Below are positions 47,762 through 61,800 of a DNA stretch of 64,000 nt, piece after piece. The notes under the pieces were generated by a model. It worked only from the letters and a program-made list of their open reading frames with translations. It made no database searches and was not told the DNA's origin. The stretch comes from Distichodus sexfasciatus (Eukaryota > Chordata > Actinopteri > Characiformes > Distichodontidae), in the NCBI GenBank assembly GCA_032718565.1, contig JAVGVS010000004.1, forward strand, positions 9,712,083 through 9,776,082, written 5' to 3'. Position 1 is the first letter of the stretch. Each line of letters begins with the position of its first letter. Position numbers and translations under genes: made by a program.

Positions 47762-49164
47762 TCAGGTGTAATCTCTCTGCCCACTCCAGGTGTCTGCCAG
47801 TCCCAGGTACTCAGGGTTCTCCGCTGTGGGTGTCACGTAGCCGTTCAGCTGCCTGTGAGGGGGTGAAACGCTGCCTGAAGAAGCTGCCGCTGATGCTGAT
47901 GCCACTGCCTTGGCCTTTGCTACAAGATCAAGGTAGTAGGGGTTGTCAAAAGCGGGTGAAATGGGCGTAGCGTTGGCCATGGGCACCAGGTACTCAGGGT
48001 TCTCCACACTGTGGCCGGTGCCAAGGCCGTTGGGGAGGCGTCTCCCTCCCGCTTTGCGAGGCAGGGTGCTGGCCCGCTCTGAAACAATGTCCTGGTTTAT
48101 GTACTCTGAAAAGAAGAGAAGAAAGAAAAGAGAAGACAAGTGGATAAGCTGAAATGTACTTTCACATTAACTAAACTTGTGTTAGTCTGACACTCACCTG
48201 GTTGCACTCGGATTTTGCGTGGGAGCGTGTGTGACAGGTGACTGAAGGGCCCGTCCACTTCTGAGTCCCCATCCATGCCATTAGGGAAGGTCGGGTCTTT
48301 GCAGTAGCGTCCTGGACTGGAGGGAGGAATGTCGTCCTCACCAACACCATCCAGGAACACAGAGTCTGAATGGCCGCCTGCTGAGCGATAGGACACACTC
48401 CGGGCCAGGACGGGGTGCTGGGACCCAACCCACACTCCGTTGGGCCCTGCGGCAGCAGCGCCAGTGACTGGCCCTGCAGGTAGCATCGGGTACTGACCTC
48501 TTCCCAAAGTGCCAACTGAAGCATGGCCGCTCCTCCCGTTCAGGAGGATGTCTGTGTCCAAGCCCAGGTCTGTGCTCTGTTTGGGAAGGTGCAGTGAGGG
48601 GAAAAACATCATTAGACTAGCTACAGATGGTGATATCAAGATTGGAACTACTAAACAATCCACACTTTATACTTCGGTATCAGACTACTGGTGCACCACC
48701 AGGTGGAGCTGTGTTCTCCAATTTGTTCTACATTTAAGCAGTACTGAAGTCAGACAAAACATGAAATGTTCCAGTTCATTGGTAGGAGTGAATCTGTGAA
48801 GACTGGATAGAGTTTTATGGTACTGAAAGAGACTGGAACATCACAAGACCTTTAGAGCATGCACTCGTGATTTTCCATCTCAAGAAGTTGTCAAATCTGA
48901 TTGCAAAATCTGCCTTGCAACCAAACGTTTACAAGTAAAGCGGGAAAGAGAGACGCAGATGAAGTCTAGGAGTCTGACCCTGTGTGAGTGATGTCTGCTA
49001 GGCCCATTAGCTGAAGTCTCGCCCTGTACCCCAAAAAATCCTGGCTGGGGTACCAGGTACTCCTCAGCATCCAAGAGCTCCTTCACGTTCCCGCCCTCCT
49101 CCTCCAGAAGCATCCTGAAGAACTGACTGTCCACGGGAGATGACAAACTCATTTGCTCATCATT
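47762..49164 (-). CDS. erbb2: ERBB2 C-terminal signalling tail, exons 25-27
   Basis: Phosphotyrosine docking motifs seen: DAEEYLVPQ (exon 25), EYINQD at the exon 26/27 junction (a YxN GRB2-type site), VENPEYLVP, FDNPYYLD and AENPEYLGL (exon 27). Exon 26 is rich in Gly, Ser and Pro with DSVFLDGVGEDDIPPSSPGR. Exon 27 contains an Ala/Ser/Lys-rich insert after FDNPYYLD (KAKAVASASAAASSGS). After AENPEYLGL the protein runs on as ADTWSGQRDYT to TGA, in place of the human ending DVPV. Confidence 0.95.
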
Positions 49165-52100
49165 CTAGAAGAAATAAAACACAAAATCTTCACCGACCAA
49201 CAGTTTGGTATCAACGTCTACCATACATTATGCAGTCATAATGGCATAGTTCAGGCCACTACGAAGTCAACATAAGTGTTGAACTAGTTTGGCAGTGTAG
49301 TATAGTTTTAGCAGTAGTACCTGTATGACCACATAGCGTGGAGGATCCTGTGCCATGCAGGTGAACTCGGACACCAACTCCTTAAACTTGGGTCGGCTCT
49401 CAGGTTCAATCATCCAACCTTTAAATCAGATCAATCAATTCAGAAATTAATTATCCAGACTTTCTTTAGTAAAAATATAAGTTCTTTAACTAATCAACCA
49501 TCTAACCAACCAATCAACCAAATCATCCAGCCACTCAAACAACTAAGTAGCCAATCAAATCATCCAAACAACCTGCCAGTCAACCACACATCCAATCACC
49601 CAGCCAGCCAATAAGGTCATCCAGCCAAACATTAAACCAACCAACCAGCCAACCACATCCCACCAACATACCATTCAACCAAAAAGCCAACCAAATCATC
49701 CAATCCATGCATCCAAACTACACATCCAACCATCCATTCAAGCAAATCATGCAACTTACACATTCAACCAACCACCCCAAAATTTTAACAACGAATCAGC
49801 CAAATCATTCAACCAAATATCCAACAAACCATTCAACCACGTGATCAAAGCATCAAGCTACCTTTAACCATCACATCTAACCAACCATTCAACCATTCAG
49901 GTTAGAATCAGACTTCAACCCACAACGTCAAAACTCACATTTGACCATGATCATGTAGACGTCCATGGTGCAGATGAGGGGCTGGGGGAGCCTCTCACCA
50001 CCCTCAAGCAGGTCTGGAATGTCCCGGGCCGGAATCAGGTCATATGGCTTCATGCCGAAGGTCATAAGCTCCCACACTGTCACCCCTGCATTCAAGCACA
50101 GAGGCAAGCCACAGATTATTTTAAACACAGCGATTAAAGGTTGTAATTCTACACCCGCACAGGGACACTGAGGAACCATACTGACCATAACTCCAGACGT
50201 CACTCTGATGTGTGAACTTCCTGTGTAGAATCGACTCCAATGCCATCCATTTGATAGGTACCTGCAGGACACCGGGACATTTACCTAGCTAGCAGTTCTT
50301 ATGTTAAATTTGTAATTATATTAAAATACCCCACAATAGGGCAACCAAAAACACACACCTTGCCCCCGTCTGCATGGTACTCTGTTTCGTCTATGTCCAG
50401 GAGCCGGGCCAGGCCAAAATCTGTGATCTTCACATGGTTGGGGCTCTTCACCAGGACGTTCCGGGCAGCAAGGTCTCGGTGCACCAGTCTTACATCCTCC
50501 AAGTAACTCATGCCCTGAAAAGATGAGCACAAACATGTGAGATGGTAAGATTAAACCATTCTCAACCTAGAGTTTTAGTTTTCACAAAACTATCTTTGAT
50601 ATTCAATCACTTGAGAACCAAACAACCAGTCAAGCAACCAACCAGCCAATCAAATCATTCAAGCATCCATCCAAACAACCAACCAGTCCACCAAATCATC
50701 CAAATACATATCCAACCAACCACACATCAAACCATCTTAACACACTAAGGACACCAAACAAATCATACAACCACAGATTCAACCGACCAAATCCAAGAAA
50801 CCAACCAAATTATCCACCACTACATTTAAACAAATCATTCATCCATACATCTAACCAAACAAGTCATCCAACCACACAACCAACCAAATCATCCAACAAC
50901 ACATCCATCCAATCCAGTAAATAATCCAATCACATATTCATCCATCCAAACCATCCAACCACACACCCAACACTTAGCTAGCTAACTAAGCCACCGTTCC
51001 TATGCTTGTGAAGAGTGTGAACATGAGCCCCTGTGAGTATAGCAGAAGCACGTCTTTGGCCAGGTGAAATTTTTCAAGATTCAAGATTCTTTGTCACGTG
51101 CAAATTATACAGGTACAACATGCAGTGAAATGTATCCTGATCCACTCTTTTAACTGTGCAATTAGGCAATTTAGAAAAAAACAAAAATAGAGATACAAAT
51201 ACAAACTTAAATAAGGTGGTCAGGGAAATAAGACAAAAAACTATATCACAAATTTTTTTGTGTTAATACTTAACTTAAACTCATGTCTTGACTTGTTTGA
51301 AACTGAATTTCACATTTTTTCAAAGGGAACAAAAACTATAATTCCACCACCACCAGTGCATACTATGCATACTAGAATTACATGCTTAACCCAATGTCAG
51401 ATGGATGTTTAATACCTCACCTTGGCGATCTGCACACACCAGTTGAGGAGGTACTGGGAGCCGATGTGGTCCTTGTTCTCACGGACGTAGTCCAGCAGGC
51501 AGCCATAGGGCATCAGCTGGGTAACCAGCTGCACAGTGGAGGTCAGGCAGATGCCCAGTAGGCGGCACACATAGGGACTGGACACTCCGGCCATCACATA
51601 TGCCTCCTATGCAAAAGAACACACACCGTCTTTCCATATGTAGATGTATAACTGGCGCTAACAAGTATGCAATGTGGGAAACATTGAATTTTTCGGGCCA
51701 AACGGACTTACATCAAGAATCTCCTTGTTGGCTTTGGGTGAGGTGTTCTCACGCAATACTTTGATGGCCACAGGGATCCTAACATTCTCACCATCAGGAG
51801 CCCAAATGCCCTGGAGGTGCAGAAAGCACAGAAAAATGTGAGCTCCAATCCGGTCTGCAAGAATCTTTTTAAAGTTGTGATGAATAAATTTTTGGCAAAG
51901 GAAGCGATTAGAGCCCCATTAGCTTCAGCTAACAGGATCCTACTGGCTTTCATTCACTGTTAGCCACATCTTTGGCTTCAAGGCGCTGACCTTGTAGACC
52001 GTCCCGAATGCTCCGGAGCCCAGAACTCGGAGCTTCTTTAGCTCGGTTTCCTTCAGGATTCGGATCTGGGCCTGGTTGGGCATTGCTCCACTCGGCGTCA

Positions 52101-55100
52101 GCGGCTCCACTAGCTGCCGGGGACAAATACACCGACCAAAAAAGAAAAAAAAGAAATTGTGTCCCGACAATTGATTTGTTTTTCTGGAATATTTTCCAAT
52201 TAGGATTTGTTTGATTCATGATTTTTGCAAACCCCTTCTTCAAAGAAATACTGAGTGAAAGATACTTTGTGTTTGGGTCTACCAAGTAAGCATTACAGCT
52301 ACACCCGCTCTCATTATTTTCGGGTCCAAACCTCGTTCTCCTGCAAGATTCTCCTTATGGTCTCCTTCTTCTTCATCTGTTTTTGTCTTTGGAGGTAGAA
52401 CACAAGCAGGCCAAGCAAGATGAGGAAGAGCACCACACCACCGATTGCCGCCGCCACTGTGCTTCCGGGCCTGAAAACCAGCGGTTAATTAGGAGTTAAC
52501 AAGCAGTTAACGAAAAAAAGTACATTCATAGCAAAGGAGGAAAGTTTATCCTTGAAAAATGTAACATTGTGAACTTGCTGCAGCTACTTTGTTGAATCTC
52601 TTTTTATGTAGAGAAAACTAATTTGGTTTCTAACTAACAACTCATTCATTCATTAATTCATTATCCGAACAGCTTAAACATGAAAAGAGATTTTATAAAT
52701 TTAAATTTTACCCAGTTTTCTGATGAATTGGACAGCCTCGCTCGTCTAGTGGGCACCTGGAAGGAAAACAAGAACAAGCTCTAGTTACCCCTGTCACATG
52801 ATCCAAGAAGTCCCCGGCTTTATTATCAAGCAAAAATTCCTTTATTTCCTGTGAAAATAAAGTCAATCTGTGACATTGTTTTACATTTCAGTAATTCTGT
52901 GAAATTGTATAAAATTTCTGCTCTTTACTAATAAAAACAACTTCGCAAAATTGTCCCAATGCTGCCGCCCAAACTTTTGATTGATTATTTCTTCTTTCAC
53001 GCCATTAAATCATGTTTTCATTCCTGTGTTTTGTGGCAAAGGCACCAAAATTTTGCTACGGAAAACTTCACGAAGAGGGTAAAGGCATCAAGGCTTAAGA
53101 CCTACCCCTTTAGTCAGTCTTTTGGATATTAAAGTCCCTTTTTCTTAGGTAAAGGCGAAATCTGGGGGTTCATGGCATTTTGAGATTAAAGGTGAAAGGG
53201 GGATTGGTGCTGTCATCCGGCAACTCTTGCTGATCGCTTGTTGATGGCGGTTTGGTGTGACACCGAGACCCCTGGAAGACCTCATGTCTGTGGTACCTTC
53301 CAGCTCTCCATTTTTAGCCAGGCTGCCATAGTTACTTTAGCACTGCCGGAGGTTAGGTGTAGGGCACTAACTCTCTTCTGTTTCTTCTTTTTTCCGAGCA
53401 GTTCCTGAGCTGATCCCAAGCTGATCCCAAGCTGATCCCAAGCAGACGCTTCACCGGCTGATCCCTCACCTGGACTCTATGGAGACCTCATCATCTGGAA
53501 CCAGCTGGGACTTTTTCGAACCCTATGGACTTGAACTGAATTACCAGTTTAATACTGCACTAATTTTAGCTTAATGTTGCTGAGTGGATCTTAGCAAGCA
53601 GCCCCAGCAACAACTCGGGATTAATTAATGATTACTCTTGAACTAATGTTTACTTAAATGTGTATTAAATGTTCATGCACCCGGTCGCCCAGAGGAGATA
53701 TACAAAAAAATTACATGCTCAATATTGGAAAGAAAGGCCACACCACGATACCACCTCAAATCACTATCACGATTAACAGAACCTTGATTACGATTAATAA
53801 ACTTTGATTTTGCTTTTGGGTTTTTGCCCTCATAGTTTACTGACAAGGCTTGTACTAATTAACTACTAAAGCTGTAATGAGTTTTAAAATACATGAAGTC
53901 ATGGAACATATGTTTTTAAGATGACAGTATGGGAACACACAACGGGGAAAAGCCTTAACAGAATTGTTAGCAGAATTTCAAAAATTGCTAAAATAATTTT
54001 CATGGGCAAGATTACATCAATTAGAAGTTCTGAATGTCAGTGTTCGATTTATTGTCCAGCCCCAGGCCACACTTTTAAAAAATCTGCCTTGGTGAAAACA
54101 TATAAATGAAGGTCTATCAGAAGATTTTTTGAGAAGTCATATGTAAAATTTGTGAACTTACGAGACGCTGCAGTTGTTGGGGCAGGGAACACAGTGATTG
54201 CTCTCGTTTCCGAATTTCCACACCATGTGCTGGTCTCCCTTCACACCACTGGGGCAGCGCTCCACACATGCCTCGCCGTCCCTGAAGTGCTGACACTCCA
54301 AACACTGATCCGCACCCTCACACAGACAAACCCACAAATAAGTTACAAGGTTCTATGTTACCAGACACAGATCTAGACATTTCAGGCTGGTTTGTTAACC
54401 CAAAGTGGAACCTGTTTGCTACTAAAACTGCAACTTTTGCTCTCATTAACAGGACCTCTGCTTTTTCCCCCCAATGGGTTAAGTTCCAGATCAAGTTTGC
54501 AGTACCAAAAAGTTACTTGCTCCACTGGTTTGGTTCCTTTGGCTTCATGTTTTTACTTTTTTTGAATATGCCTTAATGGAGCTATTTATAAGACCACCAA
54601 AATATTTTTGTTGAAATAAATCTAGCTAGAAATCATTAATTTTTCAAATTAAAACCAAAACCCACAAATGTTTTTTCAGTATTCATTTACAAAAACAAAA
54701 CAAAACAAAACAACAAATAAAAAGGCATAAATGGCATCTGAAGCATCTTACTGGCCCGGTGCAGGAGGAGGAGCCATTAACTGGTCGACACTGTGGGTGA
54801 CACGGGATGCAGGCGAAGTCATCGATGAACTCCCGAACAAAACTGCACCAAGAACCCGAAAAAGAAAAGAATGTCTTGTTTCTCACCATTGAAACATGAG
54901 GAAAATTCACTTGTTCTCCCTAAGGGTGTAAATCACAAGTTTCATAACTAATACAATACAAGACTGATTCAACGGATGACGTTTCCACCTCTGATGATAT
55001 CACTATGTCTGCTGTGACATGATTTCCACTAGATTTGATTCTGGAGTCAGCAATCAATATGAGACAATATGAAACAAAATTTCTTTTAATAAAAATAGTG

Positions 55101-58100
55101 ACGCAACAACACATATGACGTCTGATCCAAGTTTTAATTTTATATAGATGCTATGGGCTCATTGATCATTGAATCAACGTACCAGTGTAGATGTATCATT
55201 ACACCAACCATTTCATCTCGACTACTGTGGGCCATAGCTTAGGAATAAAAATCTCAAATTATATTTTGTTAATGTTTTGCGAATCCATTTCAACTGAAGT
55301 GGTGGCATTAAATCAGCATATGATAGTCTTATATTGATCGATCGCTCCTGAACTGAAAAGAAACTATACTGAAGCAGACTTTGTGGTATCGGCAGATGAA
55401 TCCATATAATAACCTATCATGACGAAACTTGTGATTTACACCCCTAGTTACAATATGGGCTTGGTGAATCAATATATCGATTAGACTGATGAATCATTAC
55501 ACCCCTAATAATCAAAAATAAAGAGCTGCCTTTCTGCGGCCCATTGTACAGAACTGGTGCTAAACTAAAATGCTTCATGAAATTTAACTATGCAAATCTA
55601 ACCAAATAAATTGCCAATTTTGCCAATAAATGTCATATCTGATTGCTTCTTGCTAAACATCACTGAAATGCTATTTATCATTAAATAATGCATAACAATC
55701 CTTGCAAAAAAACTAATTACTAAATCGTTGAATCAATGTAGACCAATGTATCGTTACACTCCTAGTTCTCACCCATGCTGGATGTTGCACTGCTCCACAC
55801 ACTCTTTGCCACGATGGAAGGACACACACGACACACACTGGCTGGGGCCCGGGCCCCAGCAGCCGTCACTATTACACAGGGGGTCACACACGAGGCCCTC
55901 CGACACTGCAACACAAGCACACATACATGCAAAGAGAGATTTATAGTTTTTTACCATTGCTTTGGCCAGAGATGGGAAGTAACGAAGTTACTGTACTTAA
56001 GTAGAATTTCAGGGTATCTGTACTTTACTGGACTACTTAATTTTGTGCCAACCTTTAACTTTTGCTATGTACATTTTTAGCATGAATATCTGTACTTTCT
56101 ACTCCTTCCATTTTCAAATCAGGCCTACTGCTTAGTCTGATTGGTGATCCCTGGGACAGAATCAGTCAAAAACCCCAGGATTATATCACAATGACATCCC
56201 GGTAGTAACTATGGCTGCCAATCTGCGTGCAATGTGAAGTAATGTAGAAAAATGTATAAAATGCATTGTGATGCATCAAGATCTCGCATCGAATTGAATC
56301 GTAGATCTGATCATCGTAATCAAATCGCATCGTGAGACCAGTGACGGTTCACACCTCTGACAGTGAAGGTACTTTCTCTACACTTCAAACTGTGTGGCCA
56401 CTCATGGCTCCAACATTATTGTTAAGTTTGCTGACAACACGGTGGTGCTGGGCTTCATCTCCAACAACGATGCAACGGCCTTCATGGATGAGGTGGAGAG
56501 CCTGGCACTATAGTGTAGGAGACAACAACATGACTATTAGCCTCTCACCATCACTGGAGCTCCAGTGGAAAGGGTGAGCAGTTTTAAGTACCTGGGCATC
56601 CACATCTCTGAGGACATGAAATGGACTGAACATATCTGTGTTCAGATAAAAAAGGGCGAAGCAGTGTCTGTACCCATGACGCAGTTGAAGAAGTCTGGGG
56701 TTTCCCCTGCTGTTCTAAGGACATTCTATTCTGGCGCTGTGATGAGCATTTTCACACAGAACATCATGTGCTGGTATAGGAATAGCTGTGTTCAAGACCG
56801 GAAAGCCCTCCGCAGAGTGTTCCAGCAGCGGAATGCTGCTGCAGATTAGCTCTCCCCTCCATGCAGAACACTTCCACCAGGAGATGTAGGACTAAAGCAA
56901 TAAGGATTGTAAAAAACCTGTCTTATCCCAGTAATGGACTGTTTGCAATCAGGCAGAAGGTTCCATACCATTATGACTCAGGAGGAGTTTCTATCCTCAG
57001 ACCATTCGACTCCTCAATCAGGACATGCCCCGCCTCCCTTTCATAGTATCACGTTCATGATCATTGTACAGCATTATGTTATATTCAACCATTGTGTTAC
57101 ACTGTTGTGCTGATATTGCACAACACACTAGTCAAAGTAAACTTTACAAAGTCAAGTTGCCTTTGCACATCTGTAAATCTGCTCATATTTGTATTATACT
57201 CAGAGACTATACTTGAAAGTTTAACATTTAAATATTATATATATATATATATATATACATATATATAATTCTCATATTTTTCACATTTATATATTTTTAT
57301 GTTTTTAACTTTTTTCTAGGGTTGCACAGTCAAGAAGGTTCAGGATACAGGTCACTGCACACTGTACTTATATAATTATGAATTATGAACACAGTCCACT
57401 AAGCAAGGTCCATAAAGACACGGCTGGATGAGTTTGGTGTGGAAGAATTTGACTGGCCTGCACAGAGGCCTTATCTCAACCCCATCAAACACTTTTGGGA
57501 TGAACTGGAATGGAAACTGTGAGCCAGGGCTTCTCGTCCAATGCTAGTTCCAGACCTCATAAATGCTTTACAGAATGAAAGGTAACAAATTCCTACAGAA
57601 ACACTCTAAAATCTTGAGGAAAGCCTTCTAAGAAGAGTGGAAGCTGTTATAGCTGCAAAGGGAAGGCCAAGCTCCATATTAATGTCTATGTATTTGATTG
57701 CAATGTCTTTAAAGTTCCTATGGGTATATGTAAAGGTCAGGCTAGGGCTGGGCGATATGGCTTGCCGCAAAAATTTCGCGAGCGTTTGGTTTTTCTTTGG
57801 TCTGTAGCGTGCAGTCAATCACAAAACCAGGAGCCATCGGCCAATAGGATTCGCAGGCAGAAACTGCCAAAACCTGCCCTTTCAAACCGTGCGTGTAGAA
57901 ATGTCACTCAAGCAAAAAAGCCGCTCGTCAGTAATCTACTTCGCGCGCGAGAACATTTAACACATTGAGAGGAAAAAAGACATTAGAGAGAGGAAAAATA
58001 CAGTTTGCGTGCAATATTATCACAACCGCGCACTCGATTCTTAATTTTGTGCTCTCAAGTTTCACATTTGTGCTTGCGACTTTGAAATTTACGCCCGCGA

Positions 58101-58796
58101 AATTTTTGCAGCAAGCCATTTTGCATGCTTTAGTTTTGGCATTGATGTGACGCCATAAGAACTACAGTACATTTCCCACAATCCCCCACACATGACTCAG
58201 AGCCATGTTACAATAGGAATAAACACTGAAAATATCAAATAAATGGCTATATTGTGAGTAGATTGCTGGTTATTGTTATTTATTAGGTAACTTTTGTCCA
58301 TATACTGCATCACTAAGTAATTTTTTCATCTTCCACTGGATGCAAAGTCAGCATCTGAAATAATTTCTTTCTAATGGCCATCTTACCTCCCCATCTCCAA
58401 AAGAAACCCTATGGCGAAATGTGCACAACAGAGAGGTAGGAATAAGGGAGGGGAATTACAACTGGACCAAACTTTTGTACACAGTGATTGTCACTTAAGA
58501 CGTGTCAAAGCTACTGCAAAAAAACTGGAATGGGAAACATGAATATACACACAGACACACACACACACAGACGGTGGCGCTTACAGCAGGTTTGGGGGTC
58601 CTGGTTGTGTGTGTTGAGCAGGTTGGGTTCCTGGTTAGGGTACAGCAGCTGGGACCAGGGCACGGTGGAGCTGTAGCAGAGCCGGCGGTTGTTGTGGATC
58701 AGAACCAAACCTCCACTGACGCTGCGCAACGAGCGCAAAGCCAACCACTCGATCTGCAGAGACTGTACTCCCAGAGAGAACACACCTCTACATACG

Positions 58797-58836
<40 letters not shown>

Positions 58837-61800
58837 GAGAGAGAGAGAGAGAATATTGGTGAGAGGGCGTTAAGGAGTGAGAGAGTACAAAGAGTAAGAG
58901 GGACAGCCATGGAGAAAAGACAGGAGAGGAGAGAGTTAGAAAGTCAAGAAAAGGTCGAGGGAGAGAAAGACGGGAAGGGGGATAGAAAAACAGTCGAAGA
59001 GAGAAGAAGAGAAAGAGTCAAACAGACAGAGAAGAGAGAGAGGAGAAAAGGGAGTGAAAGATGGGGGGAAGAATCATAGATGGAGAGTCAAAGAAAGAGA
59101 GAGTTAAGGAGAGAGAGATGGAAGAGATTTTTAAATCCAAACAAGGAAGGAGGAAGTGAAATAAGACAGGAGAGACTTAGTCACTGTGTTGATGTGCAGG
59201 AGAGACTCCTGTACGGGGTTAAATCAGACGCCATATAGGGACGGTGTGTGTGTGCAGGTTTTTGGAAAGTCTTTTAGGTCTGCTGTTCAAACCCAATTGC
59301 GAGCTATCAGTTCCAGGTTACACTTTTGACAATTATGTAATCTAGCCTTCTAGAAATTTAGTACATTTTCACCACACTCTGGTTTGTTTAGTGTAGGCAG
59401 CAGCAAGCTGTTTCAGTAGCTACTATGCTAGCTAAAATGCTAAGTGTTCTAACTTAATCTTTAAACAGGCCTGTAGCTAGTAGATTAGCTAATCTAGCAT
59501 TGATGATCTTTCTCAAATTCTAGAACACTGTTTTGGGTAGCCAGCAACTGACTGTTTCAGTAGCTAGAATGCTAGCTAAAAATCTGTTCCAGGTTACTCC
59601 TCTAAAGTTAAGTAGGTAGTAAATCAGCTAATCTAGCATTCCAGATTTTTGATACAACACACAGTTCAAGTGTAACCAAAAGCTAAACGAGGACAGGCAA
59701 GGAAGAGTTAGCTTACTTGTAAAGCATTCGTCCCCGGATCACCTGCAGGTTCTCGAACACACCCAGGTTGGTCAGATTCTCTGGCCATGCGTCGATGTAC
59801 AAATATCCTGGGGCAGTACAAAGAATTTGGTGAGACTTGATCGTTCTCAGAAAATAACTGGCCTTTAGCTATAACTGTCGACATGGCATTACCTGTGATC
59901 TCCTCCAAGGTCCTGAACACTTCCAGATCACTGGCTCGCAGGCCAGACGAATTGGTCAGTGGGTTCCTGCAGGAAGAAAGCAGAAGGCAAACAGAAGGGT
60001 CAGAGGGCAAATCAGACCATCTTTTTTTGGGAGGGGGATAGGGGACATTGAGCATGGACTTACCCTTGAAAGGACTGAGGGAGGAAGGCCAAGCTACCAT
60101 ATATCTTCTTGCATCCTTTGAACATGTCAATGTTGGAGCGCTCCACCGCAAACACCCCCTGGAGGCTGCCCATCCCTAGACCGTAACACACTGACCAAAA
60201 GAGAGGCATGTGCTGAGAATGAACTCCACACAGAATTCCAAACAAAAGGATGAAAAGCCACTAAAGGAGATTTTTGCACTCTTAATAATTTATGTTCAGA
60301 AGCCAGAAGGAGACTGAGTGACCCTACTGGAGTCCACACAGAGTAGGTAGCTTGAGTTGTAGTCCAAAAAAACTGTGGGTACAGTGGGCGCAAGCAAGTA
60401 GGCACTCTAGTCTCATCCCGTCTCAACTGTGAACGATGTACTGGCCTGTGCTTACAATGGCTACTGCTTCCCCACACAAAATTACCTTTTGGACACTCTC
60501 CTTCACATTTTTCACATTTCTGCGTCTCTTGTCCATCAGCTTGGACGGTGATCACTTCCTGGTTAGCTTTGGGGCACACCATGGTACATGCGACCTCCAT
60601 GGCCAAATAATTATCTATAGACAGAGACATAAGAGAGGGAAGGTACAGGAATTTCTATCATACAAGGCACATGTCATTTTGAGAACGTATCTTTCCAAGA
60701 GAAGGGGACATACGAGGGCACTGCTTCACACAGGTGGCCCCAAAGCTGAATTTCCTGTTGGGGTTGGGTTTGGTCTGATAGGACATAGGGTCATAGATGG
60801 TGGGACCTGGGCAGTTGTCCTTACATGTACCGCTGTCATTGAAGTGACGGCAGGCCTGAGGGAGTAAGCAAAATGTTTGAATGAGTACCGGAATTTGTAA
60901 AACCTTAAATTAACTGTTAGTAGCAACGCTGAGTTCCAATTTAAGAGACATCTTTCTTAAGTGGGCGCCCAAATCAGGAGTGACGATGAAGAACTGAAAA
61001 AAACAACAGTGTCAGACTGTTCCCTTACCAGGCAGTCAGAGTCCTTTGGGCCGGAACATCCTGCAGCACACTGAACGTGGCAGCAGTCGCTGGCATCAGG
61101 ACCCTTACATCGCAAACAGCCGGACGCACAGTGGACGTGGGTCACTACAAGGAAACACACAAACACAAAGGCATTAGTTAAGGAAAGGGTGAAAGTGAAC
61201 GACAAATGTCCCCAAAGCACAGCATCCAGTGCAACACCCCAACAAAATGTGCCAATTGCACTGGACCTGTTCATATAGGAGCAGCAGACAGCTGACGTGG
61301 GCCACATCTGGGGAGAAGTTTCTTGGGGATGGTGCCTTGCACACAGCTACCTCAGAACTCGCTACCCTCCAGATCAGAGAATTAACTCCCTAACCGCTCC
61401 CCAACCAACACCCTACCACCACCACCGCCCACCCCGGGCCCCCTGGGTCAGAACCCTGTTCTGTTTGAGAAAAATCGAAGAACAAACGTGTACTCACGCT
61501 TTTGGCAGTCGTCCTCAGTTCGGCCCCAGCAGGCTCCATCACGACATGTGGCAGCGCAGGACGAACCTAACAGAGACCAAACAAATTGTAATTGCTTCTT
61601 TTCAAGACCTAAAACCTCCTTATTCGTCCACCATCCTTAAGACCAAACAAATCAAACAAGACCTAAAGCGTTAATGGTTTATTTGCCTAGCATGCAGTTT
61701 TCACAAATATTCGGACGTTTCCTATTCAAGATTTGTTCTCAAAGAGCGTTCTTATGAAAAACGTATTGCATATACATGTTTGTGCAAAACATTAGCTTAC

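Noticed and set aside
58828..59079. Arg/Glu-rich open frame
   Set aside because: Polypurine tract in ERBB2 intron 11.
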